Translations under genes and position numbers: made by a program
Notes under the pieces: generated by a model
What the model was told of the DNA's origin: nothing
The model's input: only the letters and a program-made list of their open reading frames with translations
The model's database searches: none
Shown: in pieces, positions 1-11,100 of the stretch
Layout: every line of letters begins with the position of its first letter
Numbering within the stretch: position 1 is the stretch's first letter
Source of the DNA: Ilex aquifolium
Taxonomy: Eukaryota; Streptophyta; Magnoliopsida; Aquifoliales; Aquifoliaceae
Direction: 5' to 3'
Length of the DNA stretch: 64,000 bases
NCBI GenBank assembly: GCA_951799425.1
Contig: OX637406.1
Location: 28,328,390 to 28,392,389 of the forward strand

Positions 1-292
1 AAAATGCAGCAGTATTCTATTAAGATAAATACCTATATTTATCTCCTAATGTCAGCATAATCTTTTAGATGATTTGGTTGTTTAACATTTTATTGGATTG
101 GAATCATAAGGTCGTGCTCAATCTACACTTAACAATGCCTCTCTTCATACACAATGCAATCGTGCGTGGCCAAATGTCAGTGTTAGTATTGAGATTAATG
201 CCTTTATTGCAACCTTCTGTGGTAGTTAAACCTTAAGAAGAGCTGGTGGGTTAACATGTCTTAATTTAGATCATGTCAATTCTTCTTGTATA

Positions 293-320
293 TTTTCCTT
301 TTCCTTTTCCTTTTCCTTTT
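293..320. repeat. (TTTTCC)n microsatellite
   Basis: About 4.7 uninterrupted copies of the hexamer TTTTCC. It is simple sequence with no sign of function. Confidence 0.9.
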
Positions 321-844
321 GGTGCCTTGAAATAAGAATTCCACTTGATGGTAGCTTTTATCAGAAGATTTTTAAATTTCAAACTTCTGTAATATGAAGT
401 GGTCACTATCTTATCACTGTGGCATTTAGCAGTTGAACGATTGCCATGACTAGGTTATTGTTCCATCTTTTATGAGTATAATGGGCGAATTGGTGGAAAA
501 AGGTTACCATGCTGTTTTATGATGCTGAAAATATTATGTTTGTCTATCCACTGTTTTAGTGAGACAGAATCATGATTCATTAAGGTAAATCTGTAAATTG
601 GTATCCGGAGATAAATCTTCTCTTTCTATTTTCCTCATGTTATTTAATCCTTTGTGGAACAGCTAAACAACAATGGAAGAAACACTTGAGATTTACTTTT
701 TGTTTTGTTTGGTCATAGTATTGAAAAGATTATGGAGGTAGATTTTGAATAAATTATTTACATGGATTACTTCAAGAAAACTAAGGGCCTGTTTTGTTTC
801 ACTTTTAGATATTGTCTTGTTGTAAAAAAAATAGAAATATTCAA

Positions 845-896
845 AGATCCTCTTTATTTGGTTCTTTTTTATAGAATTGAGGAATAAAGAGGATCT
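845..896. repeat. 13-bp inverted repeat (hairpin), possible MITE remnant
   Basis: AGATCCTCTTTAT at 845-857 is exactly reverse-complementary to ATAAAGAGGATCT at 884-896, with a 26-nt loop. It lies about 50 bp inside a GGGCCTGTTTTG motif (near 786), which resembles the GGGCCTGTTTGG termini of hAT-type MITEs. The other terminus could not be placed, so MITE origin is a guess. Confidence 0.45.
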
Positions 897-2559
897 GAAA
901 GATCATGGGATTTTGAAATTAGATTTTGAATTGATGTGACACATTGATACATGTGTTCTTTTAACCTAGATTTCAAATGTGAATTCCAAAGAATTCAAAG
1001 GAACCGACTATGTCTAACAACTTTACCATCTTACTAGCTGCCGCCCATGTGCTTTGCACGTGCACCATTGGAGTTATAGTTTTTGTTTATGTTTTTCACC
1101 TTTTTTTTTTTGAAGAAAATAATTAAAAAACATATAACTGTTCACAATTGAATATCTGCAAATATGTTCATATAAATTTCATGATATACTTATTCATGAT
1201 GTGTTAATTCTTCAAAGTCAAAACCATAATACATTTGATCCTTGCATTTTTCTTATTTCACTTATAATAATCTCAAATATTATGTATTTCTTTTCCCTAA
1301 ATCAACAAGAAAACTCATTCTGCACTTCTCTAGTCAATGCTTTCTAGTTACCAAGATATAACAAAAGATCTCTCTAACCGAATGTGGAAAAAACAAACGT
1401 GGAGGGAAAGTTTTTAATAGTAAATAAAAACTTCACTGGGACGTATATAGGAAAGTAATGGTAAATATTGAGATTTTTGAAATGCGATAGTTTTGAAATC
1501 ATATTTGTTTGGACAGTATTTTAGAATGCCACTTAACTCGGGATTTGTGGCACCATGGGATAGAGATATTTTTGAGATTTGAAACAAAATAACACCAAAA
1601 TCTCCAAATCCTAGGATTTGTGAAATCTTGTCCACCCACAAAAGAATGCTGCCTAAATAAACGCCATGGAGAGATGAGATTAACTAGGAGGATAGCCGCG
1701 GGGGGGTAGTGGATAGGATAACAAACATCCATTTTGTCAACTTCGGATACTTTTGATTCCTTGAAAACACCCCATTTTGAGGAAACGGGGTACGGAAACA
1801 TGCAGAATTCTAGGCAATGCAGGTTCATGGAATAAAAATGGCATGGAAACAACTGCAATATCTATATCTTCACTTGTCATCGTTTGATAGGAAATGAGTG
1901 GAGAACAATTAAGTTTTTGGAAACACAATGCGTGCTCTAAGATTCTCAAGGACATCCAAGTAAGGGCATTTATTGAAATCAATCAATATCCTCTCTCCCT
2001 CTCGCTCTCTCGCGCGCGCTCATGGTGTGTATTTTTGTTAACTCGTGGACAGTGTCTTTGAATTTACTTAGCCTATTTGTACTAGGAACCAAGACAAAAT
2101 TTTTTAAGCACTCGTTTCTAAGTTATTAGCAATATTCCATTAACATAATGGAACCTTATTTGTTGTGTACCAATGTTAGCTCTTGTTTTTTTTGTCTTTG
2201 TCATGGCTTGTTCTTAAAATATCTTGTGCATCGCTTATGAAATTCTAAATGACTGCGAAAGTTCTTGGTTTCTTTTGAAAATTATAAAGCAACATTGATA
2301 CATTTGGTGGATATGCATCATCTTTATTTATTTATTTATTTTTGCAATGAAGCCTAGGACACCCTTGGCTCATCCTTGAGTGCTTGAATACTCTATGCCA
2401 AATGAATATAAATATTGCATGCTGCATGTAAAGATTGATTCTAATGATGGAAGCCCACGAAGCATATAGCTAAAATATTTCTTAAATCGTGCTTTGGATG
2501 GCAAAGCCAGAACAAACCATGAGATAAGATTTTTCCTTTTTTGTGGACCGACATTGTTA

Positions 2560-2673
2560 TTATACAACTTGCTCAAAAAGAAATCTTTATATGGTTTAAA
2601 ACGGTCACCGAAAGCGTGGTTTGGTAAGTTTTTAGAGGCAGTTTTAGAATTTGGTCTTCCGAGATGTTAGATA
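2560..2673 (+). mobile_element. Old copia fragment, left part (RT region)
   Basis: The + strand encodes a copia reverse transcriptase signature (KSLYGLKRSPKAWFGKF, about 2578-2634), close to the canonical KSLYGLKQSPRAWF motif of Ty1/copia elements. The similarity stops at 2673, where the LTR of the opposite-strand copia begins, and resumes at 7687. The outer edge near 2560 is approximate. This is an old, degraded fossil that served as the landing site of the younger element. Confidence 0.8.
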
Positions 2674-2879
2674 TGTTAAGTTTGGAGGATTAACATAATA
2701 TTGGAGACAATATTAAGGGGGAAACAAAGAGAGGTTAAAAACTTAACCTAGCTCTCATACATCACTTATATTTATAGTTAACTCACAAAAATAGGAATTA
2801 CACATACACCCTCTTGTATTTACACATTATATCCTAACACTATTAATAATTTACACATATTACCCTAACACTCTTAACA
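2674..2879 (-). repeat. 3' LTR of the copia element
   Basis: 206 bp, pairing with 7481-7686. On the - strand it follows the purine tract at 2880-2890. It has TG...CA ends. Confidence 0.93.
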
Positions 2880-2890
2880 CTCCCCCTCAA
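2880..2890 (-). promoter_or_regulatory. Polypurine tract of the copia element
   Basis: On the - strand the sequence TTGAGGGGGAG lies immediately before the 3' LTR. This is the position and composition of the plus-strand DNA primer of LTR retrotransposons. Confidence 0.85.
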
Positions 2891-4330
2891 GCTGGACTAT
2901 ATATATCATATAATCCAAGCTTGGAACAAATCGCTGTAAGACGTGTACGACTCAATGTTTTGGTAAACATTTCTGCAAGTTGATATTCAGATTTCACAAA
3001 TGGAGTCGTAATCTCTCCAGCTACTATCTTGTCCCGAATAAAGTGACAATTAACCTTAATATGTTTGGTTCTCTCGTGAAACACTGGATTGGCAGCGATA
3101 TGGATAGCTGCCTGGTTGTCACAGAACAACTGTAAAGGTGGTTGAACTGGAAACTCAATTTCCTGGAGGAGATGTAGTAGCCAAGTCAACTCACTCGTCG
3201 TATGCTCCATTGCCCTATACTCAGCCTCAACACTAGATCTTGCTACCACAGATTGTTTCTTACTTTTCCATGAGACAACGTTACCTATTAAGAAAGTACA
3301 ATAACCCGTGGTTGATCTCCGATCAGAAGGAGAGCCAGCCCAATCAGTATCTGAAAAACCTTCCACTCTAAGAAGTCCATTAGCTCGATATAACAGTCCA
3401 AGTCTAGGAGCTTGTTTGAGATATCGCAGAATATGAGTAACTGCCTCCCAATGTGGTACTCTAAGACACCCCATGAACTGACTTACTATACTGACTGCAT
3501 AGGAAATATCTGGTCGAGTAATAGTGAGATAATTGAGCTTTCCAACCAATCTGCGATACCGACTTGAATTCTCAAACAATGCACCATCATCCATCAATAG
3601 TTTCTGATTCGGATCCATAAGAACATCAATTGGTCTACCACCCAACAAACCTGCTTCCTCTAGCATGTCAAGTACATATTTTCTCTGTGATAAACAAATA
3701 CCTTGTTTAGATCGAGCCACTTCAATTCCCAAGAAATACCTGAGTTTTTCCAAATCCTTAGTATGAAATCGATCTTGCAAGAAGATTTTTAACTTGGCAA
3801 TCCCCTCAGAATCATTTCCAGTAATCACAATATCATCTGCATAGACCACCAGTAGAACATATCCAGCATCCGTCTGTTTATGAAACACAGAATGGTCTGT
3901 CTGACATCGAAGCAGACCAAACTCTAAAACTGCATTTGAGAACTTACCAAACCATGCCCTCGGTGACTACTTCAAACCATACAAATATTTCTTTAACCGG
4001 CATACACTTACCATACTCCCCCTGAGCAGTAAACCCAGGTGGCTGCTCCATGTATACCTCTTCGACCAAGGCACCATGTAGGAAGACATTCTTGACATCT
4101 AACTGAAATAAGGGCTAATCAAGATTAGCAGCCAAAGAAATCAAGATACGAACAGAGAAAATTTTGGCAACAGGAGAGAAAGTCTCATCATAATTAACAC
4201 CATAGGTCTGAGTAAAGCCCTTTGCAACAAGACGAGCTTTGAGACGCTCTACAGAACCATCCAGATGAAATTTAACAGTATACACCTAACGACAACCAAC
4301 AGTTCGTTTACCAGGAGGTAAAGGAACGAG
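2887..4330 (-). mobile_element. Copia RT and RNase H region
   Basis: The - strand encodes the catalytic YADD box of copia reverse transcriptase (YADDIVITGND), the downstream YFLGIEVARSKQGI segment, the KLNYLTITRPDISYAV segment, and the RNase H domain with SSVEAEYRAM and LFCDNQAAIHIA, ending near the purine tract. These are standard Ty1/copia landmarks. The region belongs to the broken element 2674-7686, and its N-terminal part towards 4330 is more weakly recognisable. Confidence 0.88.
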
Positions 4331-5173
4331 ATCCCAAGTCCCATTATGATGTAAGGCATCCATCTCATCCTCCATAGTTTTTCTCCAACCCGAATTAGAT
4401 AATGCATCCTGTAAATGCTTAAGAATAGATATAGTATATAATTGAGAGGTAAAACAAGAGAAGACAGGAGACAACGCATCATATGAAACAAAATGAGAAA
4501 TGTGATGATTAGTAACACACGAACGAGTACCTTTTCGAAGAGCAATAGGTAAAGAGTCTAAATTACCTGATGGACCAGGATCAGAAGGCGGCAAGGAAGA
4601 CGGTACGGGTACCTCAGTCGATGGTCGAGGACGACGAGAGTATACATGAAGAGGTAAAGTAGGTGGTAACACAGTAGTAAGAACAGCATCACTCCAAAAA
4701 TATCGGGGAATATTTATCTGGAATAACAGGACATGAGTGACTTCTAACAAATGACGGTTCTTGTGTTCAGCAACACCGTTTTGTGGAGATGTGTAAGCAC
4801 AAGAAGTCTGATGAATAATGCCAGTTTTGCTAAGATAAGCTGAAAAATGATCAGATTCATATTCTCGAGCATTATCAGAATGTAAAATACGTATATGGCA
4901 ACCATACTGAGTTTTTATTTCCTTACGAAAGGTCTCAAATATAGAGAATAATTCAAACTGAACTTTCATCAGAAACAACTAAGTCACACGAGAATAGTCA
5001 TCCACAAATGACACAAAATAAGGATATTTATTAGATGAAATATTCTTTATTGGACCCCATACATCAGAATGTACCAACTCAAATGGACTAGACACGATTA
5101 TTAACTCTAGACTGAAATGACACACGGTGATGCTTACTAAGTTGACAAGCTTCACAAGACAAAGACGACACAC
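4331..5173 (-). mobile_element. Copia integrase region
   Basis: The - strand encodes an rve-type integrase core. Landmarks are HSDVWGPIKNISSNKYPYFV with FVDDYSRVT at the N-terminal side, then LHSDNAREYES and TSCAYTSPQNGVAEHKNRHL, which carry the second acidic and the glutamate parts of the DDE triad. It is part of the broken copia element 2674-7686. Confidence 0.87.
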
Positions 5174-5600
5174 AATTAAGACTAGGAACTTGGCATTTCA
5201 GATTCTGGAGAGAGATGTTCAAGACGACAATGCCATTGAAAAGGAGATAACGAGGTCTGTAGAGCCCGAGTAGGTGAATCAAAATCAAAGTAATATAGGC
5301 CACCAGCTTCATGCCCCGTACCAATTTTCCTCTTCGTCTTGAGATCCTGAAAGGCACAATAAGAGGGATAAAAAGTTACAAAATAATTGAGAGAACGGGT
5401 AATTTTACTAATGAAAAGTAAACTAAAAGGAAACTGAGGAACAAATAACACGGAAGATAGAGACATATCAGGACTCAAGTGAGTAGTCCCGAGACCTGAA
5501 ATTTTAGAACAAGTACCATTAGCAAGAGTAACACTACGTGTGGAAGTAGCAGACTGATAAGTAGAAAAAACATCAGATGCACCAGTCATGTGGTCAGAAG
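5174..5600 (-). mobile_element. Copia protease and pre-integrase region
   Basis: The - strand encodes the tail of an aspartic-protease region (TGASDVFSTY..., LANGTCSKISGLGT) and the GAG-pre-integrase segment with the conserved histidines in WHCRLEHLSPE. Position between gag and integrase fits copia. It is part of a broken fossil. Confidence 0.78.
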
Positions 5601-5609
5601 CGCTAGAGT

Positions 5610-6715
5610 CTATGATTCAGGGACTGCGAGTGGAGGACAATAAACAAGTGGAAACAATACCTGACTGGGCAAAAATAGCAGTGGAGGGAGATGGGACAGC
5701 CTGTTGCTGGGACAAAAACTGAGCATACTCCTCTCGTGTAATAGTAACCGACCCAGTGTCTGGTGGAGCTGACCGAGGTATGGAAGCAGCAACTGAGGTG
5801 TCATCCTGATAGGAAACCTGATTTGCAGCGCTAGAAGGTTTTCCATGTAAATCCCAACAGAAATCAACAGTGTGCCCTCCACGGCCACAATGAGTACAGG
5901 AATGAGGTCCACTACGGCCCCCACAACCACCTGCACGACCTCCTCGACCCCAACGACCACCATGACGACTATCACTGTGACTACTAGGAACCACAAGAGC
6001 TGAGCGATTAGTGGAGACACCATGATTGATGCCTGAAGTAGACAAAGTAGCACGTTGTACACGAGAGAAAACCTCGAGTAGTGAGGGAAGACTAGAACCA
6101 CCCAACATCTGAGAACGAATAGCCTCATATTCAGGTTTCAATCCTACAAAAAACTGAACAACACTCATGTCCTCGTGTTGCTTCTGCCAAACTGCTGCAT
6201 CAGTAGTAAACGAATGGTAGGTCTTCATCTCCTCACATACTCCCCGAACGTGAGTAATAATTCTCAATGCTTAGAGTACTCTGTTCCAACCGGAAGTACT
6301 CCTTGCACACCTCATAAGCTCGGGTAAAGTTACCTGTACCAGAATACATAGTGGCCAAGTGATCCTATATCTCCTTGTCAGTGTCAAGGTAGAGCAGAGT
6401 AGAACTAATACTAGGCTCAATGCTATTCAGTAGTAAAGAAATAATTTGAGCGCCCACTTGTTCCTATTGATCATACCCAGGAGTATCTTCCTTGGGTTTA
6501 GGATTCACCAAATATTTCTTAAATCCTTTGCCACGAAGAAAGACTTGAACGGATCGGGACCATAAAGTGTAATTGGTCCCATTGAGTTTAACAGAGGTCA
6601 TGGGACCATTGATAATAGTCGGAGTGGAGGTAGGTGGCAAAGTTGGAGTAAAGGACCCGGTATCTTGCTTGGGTTCCATAATAGTGCAGCAAATAGCAAA
6701 AAAGGAGCATCGCAA
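5610..6715 (-). mobile_element. Copia gag region with CCHC zinc knuckle
   Basis: The - strand starts near 6715 with a segment containing TSVKLNGTNYTLWSRSVQVF, typical of the N-terminal gag domain of plant copia elements. Further on are the EYEAIRSQML capsid-like segment and a zinc knuckle, CTHCGRGGHTVDFC, a perfect CX2CX4HX4C. Gag packages the element RNA into virus-like particles. It is part of the broken element 2674-7686. Confidence 0.88.
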
Positions 6716-6759
6716 TGCTGAACCAGAAGAAAAAAGGATGCTAGAAGACTGAAATGGAC

Positions 6760-7010
6760 AGAACCAGACCTGCTAAGGTTACTAGAAGCTTGATCTGGAC
6801 CACTGGAGTCTACTGGAGCACTGAACCGGACCACAGAAGCACTGAACCGGACCATTGTAGTCTGCTGGAGCCTGAACCGGATCACTGGAGTCTGCTGGAG
6901 CACTGAACCGGACCACTGGAGTCTGCTGGAGGCTGAATCGGACCACTGTAGTCTGCTGGAGGTTGAACCGGACCAGAGAAGTCCACTGGACCGCTGAACC
7001 GGTCTAAACT
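6760..7010 (-). repeat. Imperfect ~30-bp tandem repeats in the copia 5' leader
   Basis: A run of about eight imperfect units, each built around ACTGAACCGGACCACTGGAG and TCTGCTGGAG as read on the + strand. It lies between the primer-binding site and the gag start of the - strand copia element, so it would be in the untranslated leader of its RNA. Confidence 0.75.
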
Positions 7011-7109
7011 GACTGAACCGGGCATGAATCGGGCATGAACCAAGTATGGATCTGGACTTCGTCTTCTTCACTGAGTAGGGTTTCAACCAAACCCTAATCT
7101 TTGCACCAA

Positions 7110-7435
7110 AGTCGACTACACCACCACGAAGCAAGGCGCCACCAAGTCTACTGCCACCACCACGACAACAACACCTCCACAACACAGCGCCACCAAGTCG
7201 ACTGCCACCACCACGACAGGCGACAGACGACGGTGAACTAGACGACGGCGAACCAAGCCCACCACAACACAGAGATCGACACCACACCAGTACCACCACT
7301 ACCACGACGACTAACAGTATCACACCACCACCCCGAGCAACAACACCACTGCAACGAAAGACAACACCACCACAACAGTACCACCACCACCACAATGCTT
7401 CGACAAACACAGTACCACCACCACAAACAAAAATT
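7110..7435. repeat. CCA/ACC-rich low-complexity leader of the copia element
   Basis: Dense CCACCA/ACAACACC trinucleotide-like sequence, G/T-rich on the coding strand, filling the leader between primer-binding site and gag. Reading frames through it are composition artefacts. Confidence 0.75.
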
Positions 7436-7468
7436 AATTTATTCAGAATATATATTTATGATCGTAAT

Positions 7469-7480
7469 GCTCTGATACCA
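7469..7480 (-). promoter_or_regulatory. Primer-binding site, initiator tRNA-Met type
   Basis: The - strand reads TGGTATCAGAGC directly after the 5' LTR. This is the complement of the 3' end of plant initiator tRNA-Met, the usual primer of copia elements. Confidence 0.92.
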
Positions 7481-7686
7481 TGTTAAGTTTGGAGGATTAA
7501 CATAATATTAGAGACAATATTAAGAGGGAAACAGAGAGAGGTTAAAAACTTAACCTAGCTCTCATACATCACTTATATTTATAGTTAACTCACAATAATA
7601 GGAATTACACATACACCCTCTTGTATTTACAAATTATACCCTAACACTATTAATAATTTACACATATTACCCTAATACTCTTAACA
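7481..7686 (-). repeat. 5' LTR of the copia element
   Basis: 206 bp, 7 differences by eye from 2674-2879. Preceded on the - strand by the target repeat AGACA (7687-7691 in + coordinates). Confidence 0.93.
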
Positions 7687-8490
7687 AGACAGACCAATTT
7701 GTTTTTCACAGACAAACTGATGCAGGATACATTATATTGGTTGTTTATGTGGATGATATTTTAATTACTGGTAATAATTCTAAGGGTATTGCAAAGTTGA
7801 AAATCTTTCTGAAGGATCGATTTCATACTAAAGGCCTAGAGAAATTCAGGTACTTCGTGGGTATTGAAATTGCCAAATCTAAATAGGGTATTTGTTTGTC
7901 TAAGATAAAATATGTACTCGACATGCTAGAGAAAACATGTTTGCTGGGTGGAAGACAATTGATGTTTCTATGAATTCGAACTAAACGTTGTTGATAGATG
8001 ATGGTGCACTATTTGAAAATCCAAGTCCATATCTAAATTATGTCACTATTACTCGACCAGATATTCCATATGCAGTTAATATCTTTAGTGAGTTTATGAG
8101 ATGCGTTAGAGAATCATATTGGGATGTAGTCGTTCGCATTCTTTGATACCTTACATGTGCTCCTGGACTTGGGTTGGTGTATCGAGCTAATGAGCATCTT
8201 AGAGTGGAAGGTTTTACAGATGTTGATTAGGCTAGTCCCTCGGATCGAAGATCAATTACTGGATATTGTACTTTCTTGGGAGATAATGTGGTTATATGAA
8301 AAAGTAAGAAACAAATAGTGGTAGTATTGAAGTTGAGTATAGAGCGATAACACGTACCCCTAGTGAGTTGACATGGTAATTACACTTTCTTCGGAAAATT
8401 GGTTTTTCAGTCCAACTTCCTTTGCAGTTGTTATGTGATAATCAAACAGCTCTTCATATTGCTGTCAATCCCGTATTCTCTTTGTGTTCT
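7687..8490 (+). mobile_element. Old copia fragment, right part (RT and RNase H region)
   Basis: Continuation of the old + strand copia fragment that begins near 2560. It encodes a copia YVDD box (VVYVDDILITGNN), the FVGIEIAKSK segment and part of RNase H (LLCDNQTALHIA). It is closely similar to the matching part of the inserted element read from the other strand, so both belong to one family. It is heavily degraded with many breaks and ends abruptly near 8490 at the LINE. Confidence 0.85.
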
Positions 8491-9900
8491 TCCAATTCCC
8501 TATTTACCAAACTTAACACTGTGCAATAGGGCAATGTAATAATAAATGATCCACACTTCCACAGTCACCTTGGTAGATCATGTACTGCAACGGAGATCTC
8601 TCGAGGTCGTCTCCTATGAAACATGCCATTGGCATTGATCTCCCTCGACAAATGGTCCATGACATACTTGCACGTTATTACATGTTACTAGTCTCTTTAG
8701 CCTTCCATATCATCGAAGATGGAGGGACTATTGAGCAAGAAAGATCATCAAGCAAAGATTTAAAGAAAGACTTACAAGAGAATATGCCAAAAGAATCAAG
8801 AACCCAAATCCATAGTATATCATCTAAAGGTCATACAAAACCCAAAATTTGAAGTGTGTGAATTCGAGCTAGACCAAACCATAGTAGAGATAGAAACACT
8901 ACGAACACAAGATAACTGATAAAGACTAGGAAACAACCATGATAACGATGGCTCCCCCGACCAAATATCCTCCCGAACCGAATTTTCCCATTACCTACAA
9001 GAATTTTGACATTTGGAGAGAACCAAAATGACCCTCGAGAAAGGAATTTATGTGGGCTTCAGAAACATCCCTTTTCAATCAAATTAGCATCCCATCCATT
9101 GGCCGTAAATCCATATTTGCAATTGTTAACATGCCACAATGAATTTTGTTCAAAAAAATAAAAAAGATCTCTATAGCTATTTCCCAACTAAAATCACATG
9201 TTAGCAAGTTTCCCATCGATAGATTACCTTTTACCTTAGGTTTAAAAAATACCTCCTTACTAATCAAATGATCTTTTTCCCCTTCACTTCCTTCCCACAT
9301 GAAATCTCATCATTTGTTACATCTCACTGCTACCTTGCCTTTAGAGACAGGTAAAAAATTAATGTGGATACTGCCAAGATAGATAGACTGAACTTACTCC
9401 CCAAAGGAAGTCTTAAATACTTGAGAGACCATCATCCTCCACATAACAACCTCAACTATTAGCCAACCTAGTGATTTTATTTGTATGAGAATTGATACCA
9501 ACAATTGAACTCTGATGCATATTAATCTTCAACCCTAAAACCATAGCCAACACTTCCACAACATTTTTCAAGTTTAGAAATTTATCCTCATCTTCTGAAG
9601 AAAAGAACATGGTATAATCAGCAAATTGCAAGTGTGAAACAGAAATCATTTTCCTCCCAATTGCAAACTCTTCTACTAGATTACATCTTTGAGCTCTCAT
9701 TACTAACCTGCTGAACCTATCAGCTGGGTGAAAAGAAAATCTGCAAGTAACCACCTGCCTAAGCCCCTTTGATAGGTTCTCTCCCTAGGTGTACCATTAA
9801 GCAGGACTGAAGAATTCAGTGATTGCAAACAACCGGTAACCCATGTGTTTTGCATTAAATTTGTGTGTTTTTTATATACTTTATCCAGCAAGATCACTCT
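8491..9900 (-). mobile_element. L1-type LINE, truncated 3' part
   Basis: The - strand encodes three landmarks of plant L1-like non-LTR retrotransposons in the right order. Near 9850-9680 is RT sequence (SVLLNGTPRE, then RLVMRAQRCN). Near 9620 is HLQFADYTMFFSSEDE, where the usual FADD catalytic box reads FADY. Near 9300-9200 is the C-terminal MWEGSEGEKDHLISKEV segment, and near 8575-8525 a zf-RVT-like CGSVDHLLLHCP. The frame changes several times and the 5' end is missing, so this is a dead, 5'-truncated copy. It sits between an old copia fragment and the Ycf20-like exon. Confidence 0.82.
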
Positions 9901-10114
9901 TATTAATTAATTCGGGGTCAGTTATATCTTGTCCCAGTGGGTGATGTATCAATGTTAAGTTGCCTACTAATTTGGCCATAGTAAGATGCAATTTACTGAT
10001 TCAATTTTTTTGAATACTTAAAATGATCCTAGACATATTTGAAACTCTTTAGTGTAGCATTTTACCCACAGAATAATCTTGTTTAATTTGCACACTGTGG
10101 TTGAATTTTGACAG
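9901..10114 (+). other. Probable intron end upstream of the Ycf20-like exon
   Basis: Non-coding AT-rich sequence ending in TTTTGACAG at 10114, a plausible splice acceptor for the following exon. The preceding exon of the gene is not recognisable in the window, so the intron may have been lengthened by the copia and LINE insertions at 2.6-9.9 kb. That is inference. Confidence 0.5.
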
Positions 10115-10565
10115 CTTTCAGGCAAGAAGATCTGGATCTGGATGGGGGATAGGTTTTGCATTAGACACAGGGGGAGTTTCTGGTAATGATGATCAAGATG
10201 GTCTCAACAGTGACACCCCTGGTCTCGGCCAAACTCGATTGGGCAGACTAGTAAGTGCAGGTGGCAGACAGCTATTAGAGAAGCTGAATTCCGCCAGAAA
10301 GAACTTCCCCATGAAGATATTTCTTCTGCTTCTGGGTTTCTACACTGCTAATGCATTGGCTACAATTCTTGGGCAGACCGGTGATTGGGACGTAGTGGTT
10401 GCTGGGATCATGGTTGCTGCCATTGAGGGGATTGGTATGCTGATGTATAAAAGGCTGCCTTCTCTAAGTACGGGGAGGTTGCAGTCTTTGGTGGTGATGA
10501 TAAACTATTGGAAAGCTGGAGTTTGCTTAGGCCTTTTTGTGGATGCTTTCAAATTAGGTAGTTGA
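10115..10565 (+). CDS. Ycf20-like protein (DUF565), last exon
   Basis: The exon encodes about 149 residues that match the conserved C-terminal part of plant Ycf20-like proteins as I remember them: an ARRSGSGWGIGFALDTGG segment, RLGRLVSAGGRQLLEKLNSA, a hydrophobic stretch FPMKIFLLLLGFYTANALA, ATILGQTGDWDVVVAGIMVA, and a closing VCLGLFVDAFKLGS before TGA at 10563-10565. Members are plastid-targeted homologues of algal/cyanobacterial Ycf20; in Arabidopsis one is linked to non-photochemical quenching (NPQ). At least two hydrophobic stretches suggest a thylakoid membrane protein. I chose 10115 because an AG acceptor precedes it and coding similarity starts at FQARR; an alternative acceptor ends at 10121. 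The exon with the transit peptide is not seen, so this is either the last exon of a gene with a long, transposon-filled intron or a broken remnant. The exon itself looks fully open. Confidence 0.85.
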
Positions 10566-11100
10566 TTCTCCCTCTCCCCCTACACCCTTCTTTGCTCACT
10601 CAATCTCAGGATATTCCGGAAGTGTTATCAGATTATAGGGTTCTGTCCCTTTCTTTTCCATTGTAACACTATTCGTTTCACCTTTTGTAAAGGAAATGTA
10701 GATGCAATCAGTATTTCCTTCTACGTTGTAGTTGAGGACTAATGTTTATAAGATTTTCTCCTAAGGATGTATTGTTCTTGGAATACTCAATATTAAGGAT
10801 GGTGGACTGATTTCAGTGTTGTAAAGGTATCTCTAGACGAGCTGAAATGCAAATGCTCACCGGTTTTTGCCCCAATCACTTGGATAACCTTGCAACCTGC
10901 ACTGAATTTCATATGGAAAAAAAGTGTCTTGCTTTCTTGTCTGGAGAAGACTGTCCATATGCAGTAGTGCAAAATGTCAATTTTTGTAGCTGCTGGCTTT
11001 TATATACTTAGTTGCCAGCATATATAAGTACGAATAACATTGCTAGACAGGAGATAAAATCTCTCTTACTGTAAGGTCCCAGTTCCCAGCAAATTGGTGA
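10566..11100 (+). other. 3' UTR and downstream flank of the Ycf20-like gene
   Basis: Follows the TGA stop. T-rich and AT-rich sequence without coding potential; the first 200-270 bp is the likely 3' UTR. No unambiguous poly(A) signal could be fixed. Confidence 0.5.

Larger units (their letters stand above)
1..2559. other. AT-rich non-coding host DNA
   Basis: No exon, RNA gene or clear transposon coding region is visible here on either strand. The sequence is AT-rich and holds a TTTTCC microsatellite near 293-320, a 13-bp perfect inverted repeat at 845-857 and 884-896, and pieces around 786-1010 and 1490-1660 that begin or end with motifs reminiscent of small hAT-type MITEs, without provable ends. 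Because the Ycf20-like exon at 10115-10565 lacks its upstream exons, this stretch could be intron or 5' flank of that gene. A short CT/CG-rich tract lies near 1985-2012. Confidence 0.6.
2674..7686 (-). mobile_element. Ty1/copia retrotransposon, full-length, both LTRs
   Basis: A 5.0-kb element on the - strand with 206-bp LTRs at both ends (TGTTAAG...CTTAACA), a primer-binding site matching initiator tRNA-Met, a purine tract, and domains in the order gag, protease, integrase, reverse transcriptase, RNase H, which is the Ty1/copia order. The LTRs differ at 7 of 206 positions by eye (about 3.4%), so the insertion is fairly recent: of the order of a million years or somewhat more at commonly used plant rates, older if this is a slow-evolving lineage. 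The flanks AGATA (2669-2673) and AGACA (7687-7691) are a target-site duplication with one mismatch. The coding region is broken in several places, so it is a fossil. Confidence 0.93.

Noticed and set aside
1490-1660. Complete hAT-type MITE
   Set aside because: Some motifs resemble such elements, but no matching terminal inverted repeats or 8-bp target repeat could be shown.
6598-7426. Long V/G/L/S-rich frames on the - strand near the copia leader
   Set aside because: They are translations of the CCA-rich low-complexity leader, with no domain and located before the gag start.
8580-8852. 90-codon + strand frame
   Set aside because: It lies opposite the zf-RVT-bearing 3' part of the LINE and looks like an antisense shadow.
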